DNA of 33,455 nucleotides from Streptomyces carpinensis (lineage in GTDB: Bacteria; Actinomycetota; Actinomycetes; Streptomycetales; Streptomycetaceae). The first letter of the stretch is position 1. Each line of letters opens with the position of its first letter. Made by a program: the position numbers and the translations under genes. Under the pieces are notes generated by a model that was not told the DNA's origin, did not search any database, and saw only the letters and a list, made by a program, of their open reading frames with translations. This document shows, in pieces, positions 15,560 through 25,402 of the stretch. Location of the stretch: the NCBI RefSeq assembly GCF_002154505.1, contig NZ_MUBM01000068.1:1-33455 (forward strand), read 5' to 3'.

Positions 15560-16428
15560 CCACCTCATCTTCCGAGCGGGGCGTCAGCCTGGGCATGCCC
15601 GAACTGCCCGCGCCCGACTACCCGGACGACGTCCGCGCCCGCCTGGAGACCGACGCGCGCGAGATCATCGCCCGCTACCCCGACTCCCGGTCCGCCCTCC
15701 TGCCGCTGCTGCACCTGGTGCAGTCGGAGGAGGGACACGTCACGCGCACCGGCATGCAGTTCTGCGCGGACGTACTCGGCCTGACCACGGCCGAGGTCAC
15801 CGCGGTCGCCACCTTCTACACCATGTACCGGCGCAAGCCGTCCGGCGACTACCAGGTGGGCGTCTGCACCAACACCCTGTGCGCAGTGATGGGCGGCGAC
15901 GCGATCTTCGAGGCGCTGCAGGAGCACCTGGGCGTCGGCAACGGCGAGACCACCGACGACGGCAAGGTCACCCTGGAGCACATCGAGTGCAACGCGGCCT
16001 GCGACTACGCGCCGGTCGTGATGGTGAACTGGGAGTTCTTCGACAACCAGACGCCGGCGAGCGTCAGGCGCCTGGTCGACGACCTCCGCGCGGGACGGCC
16101 GGTGACGCCGACCCGTGGCGCGCCGCTGTGCACCTTCAAGGAGACCGCCCGGATCCTGGCCGGCTTCCCCGACGAGCGGGAGGGGGCGACCGAGTCCGGC
16201 GGCAGCGCGGGACCCGCCTCGCTGGTGGGCCTCCGCCTGGCCAGGGGAGAGGCCGCACCCGCGCGCGTGGTCCATCCCCGCGAGGGCGGCCCGCACGACG
16301 GGTCGCGTGAGACGGCCGTGCACGAGCCGTCACCGACGGAGCACCTCAGCTCCCACGACGCGCCGCACGACACATCGGCCTCCGACCCGTCGCACCCGGC
16401 GGGACCTGTCGCTGAGGAGGGGGAGTGA
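15556..16428 (+). CDS. nuoE: NADH-quinone oxidoreductase subunit E
   Basis: NuoE is a thioredoxin-fold protein holding [2Fe-2S] cluster N1a beside NuoF. The ligands are Cys104 and Cys109 (VCTNTLC) and Cys145 and Cys149 (ECNAAC). The full product is 290 residues from GTG 15556, which is much longer than E. coli NuoE (about 166). The extra C-terminal 80 or so residues after [14 protein letters not shown] are low complexity, rich in Gly, Ala, Pro, His, Ser and Glu, and probably disordered. Overlap with nuoD is 4 bases. The sequence before the next start (GAGGAGGGGGAG) doubles as the nuoF ribosome-binding site. Confidence 0.95.
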   Translation: MTTSSSERGVSLGMPELPAPDYPDDVRARLETDAREIIARYPDSRSALLPLLHLVQSEEGHVTRTGMQFCADVLGLTTAEVTAVATFYTMYRRKPSGDYQVGVCTNTLCAVMGGDAIFEALQEHLGVGNGETTDDGKVTLEHIECNAACDYAPVVMVNWEFFDNQTPASVRRLVDDLRAGRPVTPTRGAPLCTFKETARILAGFPDEREGATESGGSAGPASLVGLRLARGEAAPARVVHPREGGPHDGSRETAVHEPSPTEHLSSHDAPHDTSASDPSHPAGPVAEEGE

Positions 16429-17804
16429 TGACCTTGTCCACTCCATATGGGGGCACCTCCCAGCCGGAGGCTGGGGGAGAGTCCAGCCCCGAGAAGCTGC
16501 TCGCACCCGTGCTGTCGGCCTTCTGGGACGAGGACAGGTCGTGGACGCTGGACGTCTACCAAAGGCACGAGGGCTACGAGGGACTTCGCAAGGCACTCGC
16601 CATGTCGCCGGACGACGTGATCGCGTTCGTCAAGGACTCCGGTCTGCGCGGGCGCGGCGGCGCGGGATTCCCGACGGGTATGAAGTGGCAGTTCATTCCC
16701 CAGGGCGATGGAAAGCCACACTATCTAGTTGTCAACGCCGACGAATCGGAGCCGGGCACCTGCAAGGACATCCCGCTCCTCTTCGCGAACCCGCACAGCC
16801 TCATCGAGGGCATGGTGATCGCGTGCTATGCCATCAGGTCGTCGCATGCCTTCATCTATCTGCGTGGTGAAGTCGTCCCCGTGCTGCGGCGGTTGCACTC
16901 GGCCGTGCGCGAGGCCTACGCGGCGGGCTACCTCGGCAGCAACATCCTGGGCAGCGGGATCGACCTCGACATCACCGTGCACGCGGGCGCGGGCGCGTAC
17001 ATCTGCGGTGAGGAAACAGCGCTGCTGGACTCGCTCGAAGGCCGCCGTGGGCAACCGCGGCTCCGTCCCCCCTTCCCTGCCGTAGCGGGCCTCTACGCGT
17101 GCCCGACTGTGGTGAACAACGTCGAGTCGATCGCGTCGGTTCCCGCCATCCTGAAAAACGGCAAGGAGTGGTTCAGGTCGATGGGCAGCGAGAAGTCCCC
17201 GGGCTTCACGCTGTACTCGCTCAGCGGCCACGTCGCGAGCCCCGGCCAGTACGAGGCCCCGCTCGGCATCACGCTGCGCCAACTCCTCGACATGAGCGGC
17301 GGCATGCGCCCCGGGCACCGGCTGAAGTTCTGGACCCCGGGCGGCTCCTCGACGCCGATGTTCACCGACGAGCACCTCGACGTCCCCCTCGACTACGAGG
17401 GAGTGGGGGCCGCGGGCTCCATGCTCGGCACCAAGGCCCTGCAGTGCTTCGACGAGACGACGTGCGTGGTGCGGGCCGTGACCCGCTGGACGGAGTTCTA
17501 CGCCCACGAGTCCTGCGGCAAGTGCACGCCCTGCCGCGAGGGGACGTACTGGCTCGCGCAGTTGCTGCGGGACATCGAGGCCGGCAAGGGCGTCATGGCC
17601 GACCTCGACAAGCTGAACGACATCGCCGACAACATCAACGGCAAGTCCTTCTGCGCCCTCGGCGACGGTGCGGCCTCGCCGATCTTCTCCTCCCTGAAGT
17701 ACTTCCGCGAGGAGTACGAGGAGCACATCACGGGCCGCGGCTGCCCCTTCGACCCGGCCAAGTCGACGGCCTGGGCGGACCAGCACACGGAGGTGCTCGC
17801 ATGA
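16428..17804 (+). CDS. nuoF: NADH-quinone oxidoreductase subunit F (NADH/FMN site)
   Basis: NuoF binds NADH, FMN and cluster N3. The FMN/NADH loop is [10 protein letters not shown] (75-84), followed by [12 protein letters not shown] (103-114) and [19 protein letters not shown] (187-205). The N3 ligands are Cys363, Cys366 and Cys369 (ESCGKCTPC) and Cys409 (SFCALGDGA). The length is 458 from ATG 16428; GTG 16425 is an in-frame alternative. Residues 5-19 are encoded by an inserted hairpin element plus its flanking duplication, and removing these gives [14 protein letters not shown], a natural-looking N-terminus. Parts of 16690-17120 use more A/T-ending codons (CTA GTT, GAA, ACA) than neighbours, perhaps a recombined patch. 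Confidence 0.96.
   Translation: MTLSTPYGGTSQPEAGGESSPEKLLAPVLSAFWDEDRSWTLDVYQRHEGYEGLRKALAMSPDDVIAFVKDSGLRGRGGAGFPTGMKWQFIPQGDGKPHYLVVNADESEPGTCKDIPLLFANPHSLIEGMVIACYAIRSSHAFIYLRGEVVPVLRRLHSAVREAYAAGYLGSNILGSGIDLDITVHAGAGAYICGEETALLDSLEGRRGQPRLRPPFPAVAGLYACPTVVNNVESIASVPAILKNGKEWFRSMGSEKSPGFTLYSLSGHVASPGQYEAPLGITLRQLLDMSGGMRPGHRLKFWTPGGSSTPMFTDEHLDVPLDYEGVGAAGSMLGTKALQCFDETTCVVRAVTRWTEFYAHESCGKCTPCREGTYWLAQLLRDIEAGKGVMADLDKLNDIADNINGKSFCALGDGAASPIFSSLKYFREEYEEHITGRGCPFDPAKSTAWADQHTEVLA
16436..16485. mobile_element. Small hairpin (REP/MITE-like) element inserted in frame in nuoF
   Basis: GTCCA at 16436-16440 is repeated at 16481-16485, flanking a 40-bp core (16441-16480). The core contains CCTCCCAGCC (16456-16465), a GGA loop and GGCTGGGGGAG (16469-16479), forming a GC-rich stem with one bulged G. 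The motif GGGGGCACCTCCCAGCC with its complement is a recurrent intergenic hairpin in Streptomyces genomes, from general familiarity. Core plus one duplicate is 45 bp, exactly 15 codons, so the reading frame is kept. Confidence 0.7.
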
Positions 17805-20305
17805 CCGTGACCACCAACGCCCCCTCCTCGGGCGGCGAGGCGGCACTCCCGCCGGAAGATCTCGTGACGCTGACGATCGACGGCATCGAGATCAGCGTGC
17901 CCAAGGGCACCCTGGTCATCCGGGCCGCCGAGCAGCTCGGCATCGAGATCCCCCGGTTCTGCGACCACCCCCTGCTCGACCCGGCGGGCGCCTGCCGCCA
18001 GTGCATCGTCGAGGTCGAGGGCCAGCGCAAGCCCATGGCGTCATGCACCATCACCTGCACCGACGGCATGGTCGTGAAGACCCATCTGACCTCGCCGGTC
18101 GCCGAGAAGGCCCAGCACGGCGTGATGGAGCTGCTGCTCATCAACCACCCGCTGGACTGCCCGGTCTGCGACAAGGGCGGCGAGTGCCCGCTGCAGAACC
18201 AGGCCATGTCGCACGGCAACGCCGAGTCCCGCTTCGAGGGCAAGAAGCGGACGTACGAGAAGCCCGTCCCGATCTCCACCCAGGTGCTGCTGGACCGCGA
18301 GCGGTGCGTGCTGTGCGCGCGCTGCACCCGGTTCTCCAACCAGATCGCCGGCGACCCGATGATCGAGCTGATCGAGCGGGGCGCGCTGCAGCAGGTCGGC
18401 ACCGGCGAGGGCGACCCCTTCGAGTCGTACTTCTCCGGCAACACCATCCAGATCTGCCCGGTCGGCGCGCTCACCTCGGCGGCGTACCGGTTCCGCTCCC
18501 GCCCCTTCGACCTCGTCTCGTCGCCGTCGGTCTGCGAGCACTGCTCGGGCGGCTGCGCCACCCGCACCGACCACCGGCGCGGCAAGGTCATGCGGCGGCT
18601 CGCCGCCAACGACCCCGAGGTCAACGAGGAGTGGATCTGCGACAAGGGCAGGTTCGCCTTCCGGTACGCGCAGCAGAAGGACCGGCTGACGACGCCGCTG
18701 GTGCGCAACCCCGAGGGCGAGCTCGTCCCGGCGTCCTGGCCGGAGGCGCTGGAGATCGCCGCCCAGGGCCTGCTCGCCTCGCGCGGCCGGACCGGTGTCC
18801 TCACCGGCGGCCGGCTCACCGTCGAGGACGCCTACGCCTACAGCAAGTTCGCGCGTGTGGCCCTCGACACCAACGACATCGACTTCCGCGCGCGCGTGCA
18901 CAGCAGCGAGGAGGCGGACTTCCTGGCCGCCCGGGTCGCCGGACACGGCCGGGATGTCGACGGTACGGGCGTCACGTACACCTCCCTGGAGAAGGCCCCC
19001 GCCGTCCTGCTCGTCGGCTTCGAGTCCGAGGAGGAGGCTCCCGGAGTCTTCCTGAGGCTGCGCAAGGCCTGGCGCCGGCACGGGCAGAAGGTGTTCGCGC
19101 TGGCGACCCACGCCACCCGGGGCCTTCAGAAGGCGGGCGGCACGCTGCTGCCGGCCGCGCCCGGCACCGAGACCGAGTGGCTCGACGCGCTGGCGAGCGG
19201 GGTCGGCCTGGAGGACAACGGCACCCTCGCCGCGCAGGCGCTGCGCGGAGCAGGCGCCGTGATCGTCGTCGGGGAGCGGCTGGCTCGCGTGGCGGGCGGT
19301 CTGACCGCCGCCGTGCGCGCCGCGTCCGCGACCGGCGCCCAACTGGTGTGGATCCCGCGCCGGGCGGGCGAGCGCGGTGCCATCGAGGCGGGCGCGCTGC
19401 CGTCGCTGCTGCCGGGCGGCCGCCCGGCGACCGACCCGCGTGCGCGGGAGGAGGTCGCCGCCGTCTGGGGCGTCTCCGAACTCCCGCTGCGCTACGGGCG
19501 CGACACCGGCCGGATCGTCGAGGCCGCGGCGGACGGAGCGCTGCAGGCGCTGGTCGTCGCCGGTGTGGAGGTCGCCGACCTGCCCGATCCGGCACGCGCG
19601 CGTGCGGCACTGACCGAGGTCGGCTTCCTGGTGTCGCTTGAGCTGCGGCCCAGCGAGGTCACCGAGCACGCGGACGTGGTCCTGCCCGTGGCGGCCGTCG
19701 CCGAGAAGGCCGGCAGCTTCCTCAACTGGGAGGGCAGGGTGCGCTTCTTCGAGGCCGCGCTCAAGCCGGACCAGATGATCCGCCGCGTGGCGCCCAGCGA
19801 TCTGCGGGTGCTGCAGATGCTGGCCGACGCCATGGACGTCCACCTGGGGCTGCCGGACCTGCGTACCGCGCACGCCGAGCTGGACCGGCTCGGCGCCTGG
19901 ACCGGGCCGCGCGCCACCGACCCGCTGGAGAGCGCGGGCGTGCTGCCCCGGCCGGCCGCCGGGGAGGCCGTGCTCGCCGGGCACCGGCTGCTGCTGGACC
20001 ACGGCGTCCTCCAGGAGGGCGACGAGGCGCTCGCCGGGACACGGCACGCGGCACACGCGCGCGTGTCGGCCGCCACGGCCGCAGAGGCGGGCGTCGCGGA
20101 CGGCGACCCGATCGCCGTGACCGGTCCCTCGGGAACGGTCGAAGTTCCCTTGGAGGTCACCGAGATGCCCGACCGGGTGGTGTGGCTCCCGCTGAACTCC
20201 GTCGGCGGGGGCGTCGCCTCCGACACCGGGGCCCTGCCCGGCTCCCTAGTCCGCATCGGCCCGGCGACGCGCGCGACCGAGGCCCCCAAGGAGGTGGAGG
20301 CATGA
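17801..20305 (+). CDS. nuoG: NADH-quinone oxidoreductase subunit G
   Basis: NuoG is the large peripheral subunit that relays electrons through several clusters. At 834 residues, it shows a ferredoxin-like N-terminus with N1b ligands Cys54, Cys65, Cys68 and Cys82. The N5 site is H116-x3-C120-x2-C123-x5-C129, and the N4 site is Cys169, Cys172, Cys175 and Cys219. An additional cluster motif, C245-x2-C248-x3-C252-x27-C280, matches the off-pathway N7 cluster found only in some bacteria such as E. coli and Thermus. A molybdopterin-oxidoreductase-like domain follows, degenerate in Gly/Ala-rich stretches, with [27 protein letters not shown] near residue 625. ATG 17801 overlaps nuoF by 4 bases. Confidence 0.96.
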   Translation: MTVTTNAPSSGGEAALPPEDLVTLTIDGIEISVPKGTLVIRAAEQLGIEIPRFCDHPLLDPAGACRQCIVEVEGQRKPMASCTITCTDGMVVKTHLTSPVAEKAQHGVMELLLINHPLDCPVCDKGGECPLQNQAMSHGNAESRFEGKKRTYEKPVPISTQVLLDRERCVLCARCTRFSNQIAGDPMIELIERGALQQVGTGEGDPFESYFSGNTIQICPVGALTSAAYRFRSRPFDLVSSPSVCEHCSGGCATRTDHRRGKVMRRLAANDPEVNEEWICDKGRFAFRYAQQKDRLTTPLVRNPEGELVPASWPEALEIAAQGLLASRGRTGVLTGGRLTVEDAYAYSKFARVALDTNDIDFRARVHSSEEADFLAARVAGHGRDVDGTGVTYTSLEKAPAVLLVGFESEEEAPGVFLRLRKAWRRHGQKVFALATHATRGLQKAGGTLLPAAPGTETEWLDALASGVGLEDNGTLAAQALRGAGAVIVVGERLARVAGGLTAAVRAASATGAQLVWIPRRAGERGAIEAGALPSLLPGGRPATDPRAREEVAAVWGVSELPLRYGRDTGRIVEAAADGALQALVVAGVEVADLPDPARARAALTEVGFLVSLELRPSEVTEHADVVLPVAAVAEKAGSFLNWEGRVRFFEAALKPDQMIRRVAPSDLRVLQMLADAMDVHLGLPDLRTAHAELDRLGAWTGPRATDPLESAGVLPRPAAGEAVLAGHRLLLDHGVLQEGDEALAGTRHAAHARVSAATAAEAGVADGDPIAVTGPSGTVEVPLEVTEMPDRVVWLPLNSVGGGVASDTGALPGSLVRIGPATRATEAPKEVEA

Positions 20306-21666
20306 GCCCGTACCTCGCCGCAGAGAACCTCTCGATGTTCGGCACCGACCCCTGGTGGCTGGTCGTCATCAAGGCGGTGTTCTGCTTCGCGTTCCTGATG
20401 GTGACCGTGCTGTTCTCCATCGTCTGGGAGCGCAAGGTCGTCGCCTGGATGCAGCTGCGCATCGGCCCCAACCGGCACGGCCCCTGGGGCCTGCTCCAGT
20501 CGCTCGCCGACGGCGTGAAGCTGATGCTCAAGGAAGACGTCGTCGTCAAGCGCGCGGACAAGGTCGTCTACGTCCTCGCGCCGATCGTCGCGGCCATCCC
20601 GGCCTTCATGGCGATCGCGGTGATCCCCTTCGGACCGGCCGGCAACGAGATCTCGATCTTCGGTCACCGCACCGCGATGCAGCTGACCGACCTGCCGATC
20701 GCGATGCTCTACATCCTCGCGATCGCCTCGGTCGGCATCTACGGCATCGTGCTCGCCGGCTGGAGCTCCGGATCGACGTATCCGCTGCTCGGTGGTCTGC
20801 GCTCGTGCGCGCAGATGATCTCCTACGAGATCGCCATGGGCGCCGCGTTCGCCTCGGTGTTCCTGTACTCGGGGTCGATGTCGACGTCGACGATCGTCGA
20901 GCAGCAGCACGACCGCTGGTACATCCTGCTGCTGCCGGTCTCCTTCCTCCTCTACATCGTCACCATGGTCGGCGAGACCAACCGCGCCCCCTTCGACATG
21001 CCGGAGTCCGAGGGCGACCTCGTCGGCGGCTTCAACACCGAGTACTCGTCGATCAAGTTCGCGATGTTCATGCTCGCCGAGTACGTGAACATGGTGACGG
21101 TCTCGGCCGTGTCGACCACGCTCTTCCTCGGCGGCTGGCGGGCTCCCTGGCCGATCAGCACGTTCTGGTCGGGCGCCAACCACGGCTGGTGGCCGCTGCT
21201 CTGGTTCGTGATCAAGGTGCAGCTGCTGCTGTTCTTCTTCATCTGGCTGCGCGGCACCCTTCCGCGAGTCCGCTACGACCAGTTGATGAAGCTCGGCTGG
21301 AAGGTTCTGATCCCGGTCTCCGTGACCTGGCTGATGCTCGTCGCGGCCGTGCGGACGCTGCGGAACGAGAACTACGACTTCGCCGACATCGCCCTGTACG
21401 TCGGCGGTGCCGTCCTGGCCCTGCTGGTCCTGTCCTTCGTCGCCGACATGTTCCGCGAGAAGGCGAAGGCGGCCGAGCAGCCCGAGGCCCAGCCGGCCGG
21501 GTTCGACCCGATGGCCGGTGGGTTCCCCGTACCGCCGCTGCCCGGACAGGAGCTGCCGGCGGTGCCGCGGCGCCGCTCGCGCCGCGAGGGCGAGCTGATT
21601 GTCAGTGGCGGGCCGGACACTGTCAGTGACGGATCTCTGGATGGAAAGGAGGCGTCCGATGGCTGA
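20302..21666 (+). CDS. nuoH: NADH-quinone oxidoreductase subunit H
   Basis: NuoH anchors the peripheral arm and contributes to the quinone tunnel. It has 454 residues and about eight transmembrane helices. Conserved loops are [61 protein letters not shown] and [26 protein letters not shown]. After the last helix (about residue 390) comes a tail of some 60 residues, rich in Pro, Glu and Arg ([25 protein letters not shown], shown in parts), probably cytoplasmic and disordered and absent from E. coli NuoH. The nuoI ATG lies 8 bases before this stop, with AAGGAGG inside the nuoH end. Confidence 0.96.
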   Translation: MSPYLAAENLSMFGTDPWWLVVIKAVFCFAFLMVTVLFSIVWERKVVAWMQLRIGPNRHGPWGLLQSLADGVKLMLKEDVVVKRADKVVYVLAPIVAAIPAFMAIAVIPFGPAGNEISIFGHRTAMQLTDLPIAMLYILAIASVGIYGIVLAGWSSGSTYPLLGGLRSCAQMISYEIAMGAAFASVFLYSGSMSTSTIVEQQHDRWYILLLPVSFLLYIVTMVGETNRAPFDMPESEGDLVGGFNTEYSSIKFAMFMLAEYVNMVTVSAVSTTLFLGGWRAPWPISTFWSGANHGWWPLLWFVIKVQLLLFFFIWLRGTLPRVRYDQLMKLGWKVLIPVSVTWLMLVAAVRTLRNENYDFADIALYVGGAVLALLVLSFVADMFREKAKAAEQPEAQPAGFDPMAGGFPVPPLPGQELPAVPRRRSRREGELIVSGGPDTVSDGSLDGKEASDG

Positions 21667-22300
21667 GGAGCCCAAGGAGACCAAACCCGGTTTCATGAAC
21701 CCCGTGGCCGGCTTCGGCGTGACCTTCAAGGCCATGTTCAAGAAGCGGCTGACCGAGCAGTACCCGGAGCAGAAGAAGACCACGGCTCCGCGCTTCCACG
21801 GACGGCACCAGCTCAACCGCCATCCGGACGGCCTGGAGAAGTGCGTCGGCTGCGAGCTGTGCGCCTGGGCCTGCCCCGCCGACGCCATCTACGTGGAGGG
21901 CGCCGACAACACCGACGAGGAGCGCTACTCCCCGGGCGAGCGGTACGGCCGCGTCTACCAGATCAACTACGCCCGCTGCATCCTGTGCGGCCTGTGCATC
22001 GAGGCGTGCCCCACGCGCGCGCTGACGATGACCAACGAGTTCGAGCTGGCCGACTCCAGTCGCGCCAACCTCATCTACACCAAGGAACAGCTGCTCGCCG
22101 GTCTCGAAGAGGGCATGGTCGACACACCGCACGCCATCTACCCGGGCACCGACGAACAGGACTACTACCGGGGCCTGGTCACGGAGGCCGCGCCTGGCAC
22201 GGTGCGCCAGGTCGCCGTCACCAAGGGCGAGGTCCCGCAGGAGGCGGCGTCCACCTTCGGTGAGGGCGAGCCGGCCTCGGAGAAGGTGATCGGCCGATGA
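21659..22300 (+). CDS. nuoI: NADH-quinone oxidoreductase subunit I (2x[4Fe-4S])
   Basis: NuoI carries clusters N6a and N6b between NuoG and NuoB. Two ferredoxin motifs are seen: C62-x2-C65-x2-C68-x3-C72 ([12 protein letters not shown]) and C107-x2-C110-x2-C113-x3-C117 ([12 protein letters not shown]). Its 213 residues include a C-terminal extension after [14 protein letters not shown] 21659 was chosen over upstream in-frame starts because AAGGAGG lies about 7 bases before it; it overlaps nuoH by 8 bases and nuoJ by 4. Confidence 0.97.
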   Translation: MAEEPKETKPGFMNPVAGFGVTFKAMFKKRLTEQYPEQKKTTAPRFHGRHQLNRHPDGLEKCVGCELCAWACPADAIYVEGADNTDEERYSPGERYGRVYQINYARCILCGLCIEACPTRALTMTNEFELADSSRANLIYTKEQLLAGLEEGMVDTPHAIYPGTDEQDYYRGLVTEAAPGTVRQVAVTKGEVPQEAASTFGEGEPASEKVIGR

Positions 22301-23139
22301 CCGCACAGCTCGCCGCCTACACCACCTCCACCGGAGAGGCCTTCCAGTTCTGGGTCCTCGGCACCTTCGCGGTGATCGGCGCCCTGTGCACCGTCTTCAT
22401 GAAGAAGGCCGTGCACAGCGCACTGTGCCTCGCCGGCACCATGATCATCCTGGCGGTGTTCTACCTCGCCAACGGCGCCTACTTCCTCGGCATCGTGCAG
22501 ATCGTCGTCTACACCGGCGCGATCATGATGCTGTTCCTGTTCGTGGTGATGCTCGTCGGTGTGACCGCGGCGGACTCCCTGAAGGAAACCATCAAGGGCC
22601 AGCGCTGGCTGGCCCTGTTGTGTGGGCTCGGCTTCGGCATCCTGCTCTTCGCCGGCATCGCCAACGCCTCCCTGAAGGACTTCGCCGGCACCGGCAAGGC
22701 GAACGCGAACGGCAACGTGGAGGGCCTGGCGTCCCTCATCTTCACCAAGTACGTGTTCGCCTTCGAACTCACCGGCGCCCTGCTCATCACGGCCACCGTC
22801 GGCGCCATGGTCCTCACCCACCGGGAGCGCGTCGAGCGCGCCAGGACCCAGCGTGAGCTGTCCGAACAGCGCGTGCGCGAGGGGAAGTACCTACCGCCGC
22901 TGCCGGCCCCCGGCGTCTACGCCCGGCACAACGCGGTGGACATCGCGGGTCTGCTGCCCGACGGCACGCCGTCCGAGCTCACGGTCAGCAAGACCCTGCG
23001 CGAGCGCGGTCAGGTCCGTGACGTCTCCGCCGAGGCGCTGAACGACCTCAGGGCGCTGGAGCAGCGAGCCGAGGAGCGCCTGGAGCGCACCGAGATCGAG
23101 CCGTCGGCCTTCAAGCGGCCCGAGGAGGCGTCGAAGTGA
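22297..23139 (+). CDS. nuoJ: NADH-quinone oxidoreductase subunit J
   Basis: NuoJ is a membrane subunit with about five helices and the conserved [24 protein letters not shown], whose third helix shape changes during the proton-pumping cycle. Length is 280 residues, far above the roughly 185 of E. coli. The additional 100 residues after [12 protein letters not shown] are charged ([21 protein letters not shown], then [21 protein letters not shown] in parts) and probably form a cytoplasmic helical tail. It overlaps nuoI and nuoK by 4 bases each. Confidence 0.96.
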
Positions 23140-23435
23140 ATCCCGTCAACTACCTCTACCTCGCCGCCCTGTTGTTCACGATCGGTGCCACCGGCGTCCT
23201 CATCCGGCGCAACGCCATCGTGGTCTTCATGTGCATCGAGCTGATGCTGAACGCCTGCAACCTCGCGTTCGTCGCCTTCTCCCGGATGCACGGCAACCTC
23301 GACGGCCAGATCATCGCCTTCTTCACGATGGTCGTCGCCGCAGCGGAGGTCGTGGTCGGGCTCGCGATCATCGTGTCGCTGTTCCGTTCCCGCCACTCGG
23401 CCTCGGTCGACGACGCCAGCCTGATGAAGCTGTAA
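23136..23435 (+). CDS. nuoK: NADH-quinone oxidoreductase subunit K
   Basis: NuoK is a three-helix membrane subunit related to MrpC. Its 99 residues keep the two buried glutamates needed for proton transfer: Glu35 ([15 protein letters not shown]) and Glu71 ([14 protein letters not shown]). GTG 23136 overlaps the nuoJ stop, and 15 bases separate it from nuoL. Confidence 0.97.
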
Positions 23436-23450
23436 GGGGTCGGAAGAATC

Positions 23451-25397
23451 GTGGACAACCTGATTGCGCTGCTGATCGCGGCGCCCCTGCTCGGAGCGGC
23501 CGTCCTCCTGGTCGGCGGCCGGCGACTCGACGCCGTCGGCCACTGGCTCGGCACCCTGCTCGCGGCCGTCTCCTTCGTGATCGGCCTGGTCCTCTTCGCC
23601 GACCTGCTCGGCAAGCACGCCGAGAACCGGACCATGACCCAGCACCTGTTCAGCTGGATCCCGGTGGCCGGCTTCCAGGCCGACGTCACCTTCCGGCTCG
23701 ACCAGCTGTCGATGACGTTCGTGCTGCTGATCACCGGCGTCGGCTCACTGATCCACCTGTACTCGGTCGGGTACATGGAGCACGACGAGCGGCGCCGCCG
23801 CTTCTTCGGCTACCTCAACCTGTTCCTCGCGGCGATGCTGCTGCTCGTCCTCGCCGACAACTACCTGCTGCTGTACGTCGGCTGGGAGGGCGTCGGTCTC
23901 GCCTCCTACCTGCTGATCGGCTTCTGGCAGCACAAGCCCAGCGCGGCCACCGCCGCCAAGAAGGCCTTCCTGGTCAACCGCGTCGGCGACATGGGCCTGT
24001 CGATCGCGATCATGCTGATGTTCACCACGTTCGGGACCTTCGCCTTCGGCCCCGTCTTCAGCCATGTGGGCGGTACCGGCGAGGGCAAGCTCACCGCGAT
24101 CGGCCTGATGCTGCTGCTGGCGGCCTGCGGCAAGTCCGCCCAGGTGCCGCTGCAGTCCTGGCTCGGGGACGCGATGGAGGGCCCGACCCCGGTCTCCGCC
24201 CTCATCCACGCCGCCACCATGGTGACCGCGGGCGTCTACCTCATCGTCCGCTCCGGCGCGATCTTCAACGCCGCGCCCGACGCGCAGCTCGCCGTCACCG
24301 TGGTCGGCGCGGTCACGCTGCTCTTCGGTGCGATCGTCGGTTGTGCGAAGGACGACATCAAGAAGGCGCTGGCCGGCTCGACCATGTCGCAGATCGGCTA
24401 CATGGTGCTGGCCGCGGGCCTCGGCCCCATCGGCTACGTCTTCGCGATCATGCACCTGGTGACGCACGGCTTCTTCAAGGCCGGGCTGTTCCTCGGCGCC
24501 GGTTCCGTCATGCACGGCATGAACGACGAGGTCGACATGCGCAAGTACGGCGGCCTCCGGAAGTACATGCCGGTCACGTTCATCACCTTCGGCCTCGGCT
24601 ACCTCGCCATCATCGGCTTCCCGGGGCTGTCCGGCTTCTTCTCCAAGGACAAGATCATCGAGGCGGCCTTCGCCAAGGGCGGCACCGAGGGCTGGATCCT
24701 CGGCGGCGCGGCCCTGCTGGGCGCGGCCATCACGGCGTACTACATGACGCGCGTGATGCTGATGACGTTCTTCGGCGAAGAACGCTGGCGCAACCGGCCC
24801 ACCGCCTCCCCGGCCGAACCCAGCGTGGAGCCGGCGGCCGAGGAGCGCGGCGCACACGCTGAGCCGCACCCGCACGAGTCGCCGAAGGTCATGACGATCC
24901 CCATGATCGTGCTGGCCGTGGGGTCCGTCTTCGGCGGCGCGTTCTTCAGCATCGGCGACCGCTTCCTGAACTGGCTGGAGCCGGTCACCGGGCACAGCGA
25001 GGGCAACTCGCCGGTCAGTGCCCTGACGGTCACCGGCGCGACCATGGTGTGCCTGGTCGTCGGCGTCGCCATCGCCTACGCGCAGTACGGCCGCAGGCCG
25101 GTCCCGGCCGTGGCCCCGCGCGGGTCGCTGCTCACCCGCGCAGCCCGGCGCGACCTGCTCCAGGACGACTTCAACCACGTCGTCCTGGTCCGCGGCGGCG
25201 AGCACCTCACCCGCTCCCTGGTGTACGTCGACCACACCCTGGTCGACGGCGTCGTCAACGGCACGGCGGCCTCGATGGGCGGCCTGTCCGGGAGGTTGCG
25301 CCGGCTGCAGAACGGCTTCGCGCGCTCCTACGCGGTCTCGATGTTCGGCGGTGCGGCGCTCCTGGTCGCCGCGACCCTGCTGATGAGGGCGGTCTGA
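23451..25397 (+). CDS. nuoL: NADH-quinone oxidoreductase subunit L (proton pump)
   Basis: NuoL is the distal antiporter-like subunit with the long lateral helix. It has 648 residues and about 16 membrane segments. The signature region is [32 protein letters not shown] (about 234-265, given in full for recognition of the family only in parts), with conserved Lys and His residues in [22 protein letters not shown] and [16 protein letters not shown] His/Glu-rich hydrophilic loop ([13 protein letters not shown]) lies near 464-476. GTG 23451 has the weak ribosome-binding site GGTCGGAAG. The gap to nuoM is 5 bases. Confidence 0.96.
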   Translation: MDNLIALLIAAPLLGAAVLLVGGRRLDAVGHWLGTLLAAVSFVIGLVLFADLLGKHAENRTMTQHLFSWIPVAGFQADVTFRLDQLSMTFVLLITGVGSLIHLYSVGYMEHDERRRRFFGYLNLFLAAMLLLVLADNYLLLYVGWEGVGLASYLLIGFWQHKPSAATAAKKAFLVNRVGDMGLSIAIMLMFTTFGTFAFGPVFSHVGGTGEGKLTAIGLMLLLAACGKSAQVPLQSWLGDAMEGPTPVSALIHAATMVTAGVYLIVRSGAIFNAAPDAQLAVTVVGAVTLLFGAIVGCAKDDIKKALAGSTMSQIGYMVLAAGLGPIGYVFAIMHLVTHGFFKAGLFLGAGSVMHGMNDEVDMRKYGGLRKYMPVTFITFGLGYLAIIGFPGLSGFFSKDKIIEAAFAKGGTEGWILGGAALLGAAITAYYMTRVMLMTFFGEERWRNRPTASPAEPSVEPAAEERGAHAEPHPHESPKVMTIPMIVLAVGSVFGGAFFSIGDRFLNWLEPVTGHSEGNSPVSALTVTGATMVCLVVGVAIAYAQYGRRPVPAVAPRGSLLTRAARRDLLQDDFNHVVLVRGGEHLTRSLVYVDHTLVDGVVNGTAASMGGLSGRLRRLQNGFARSYAVSMFGGAALLVAATLLMRAV

Positions 25398-25402
25398 TAC
25401 CG

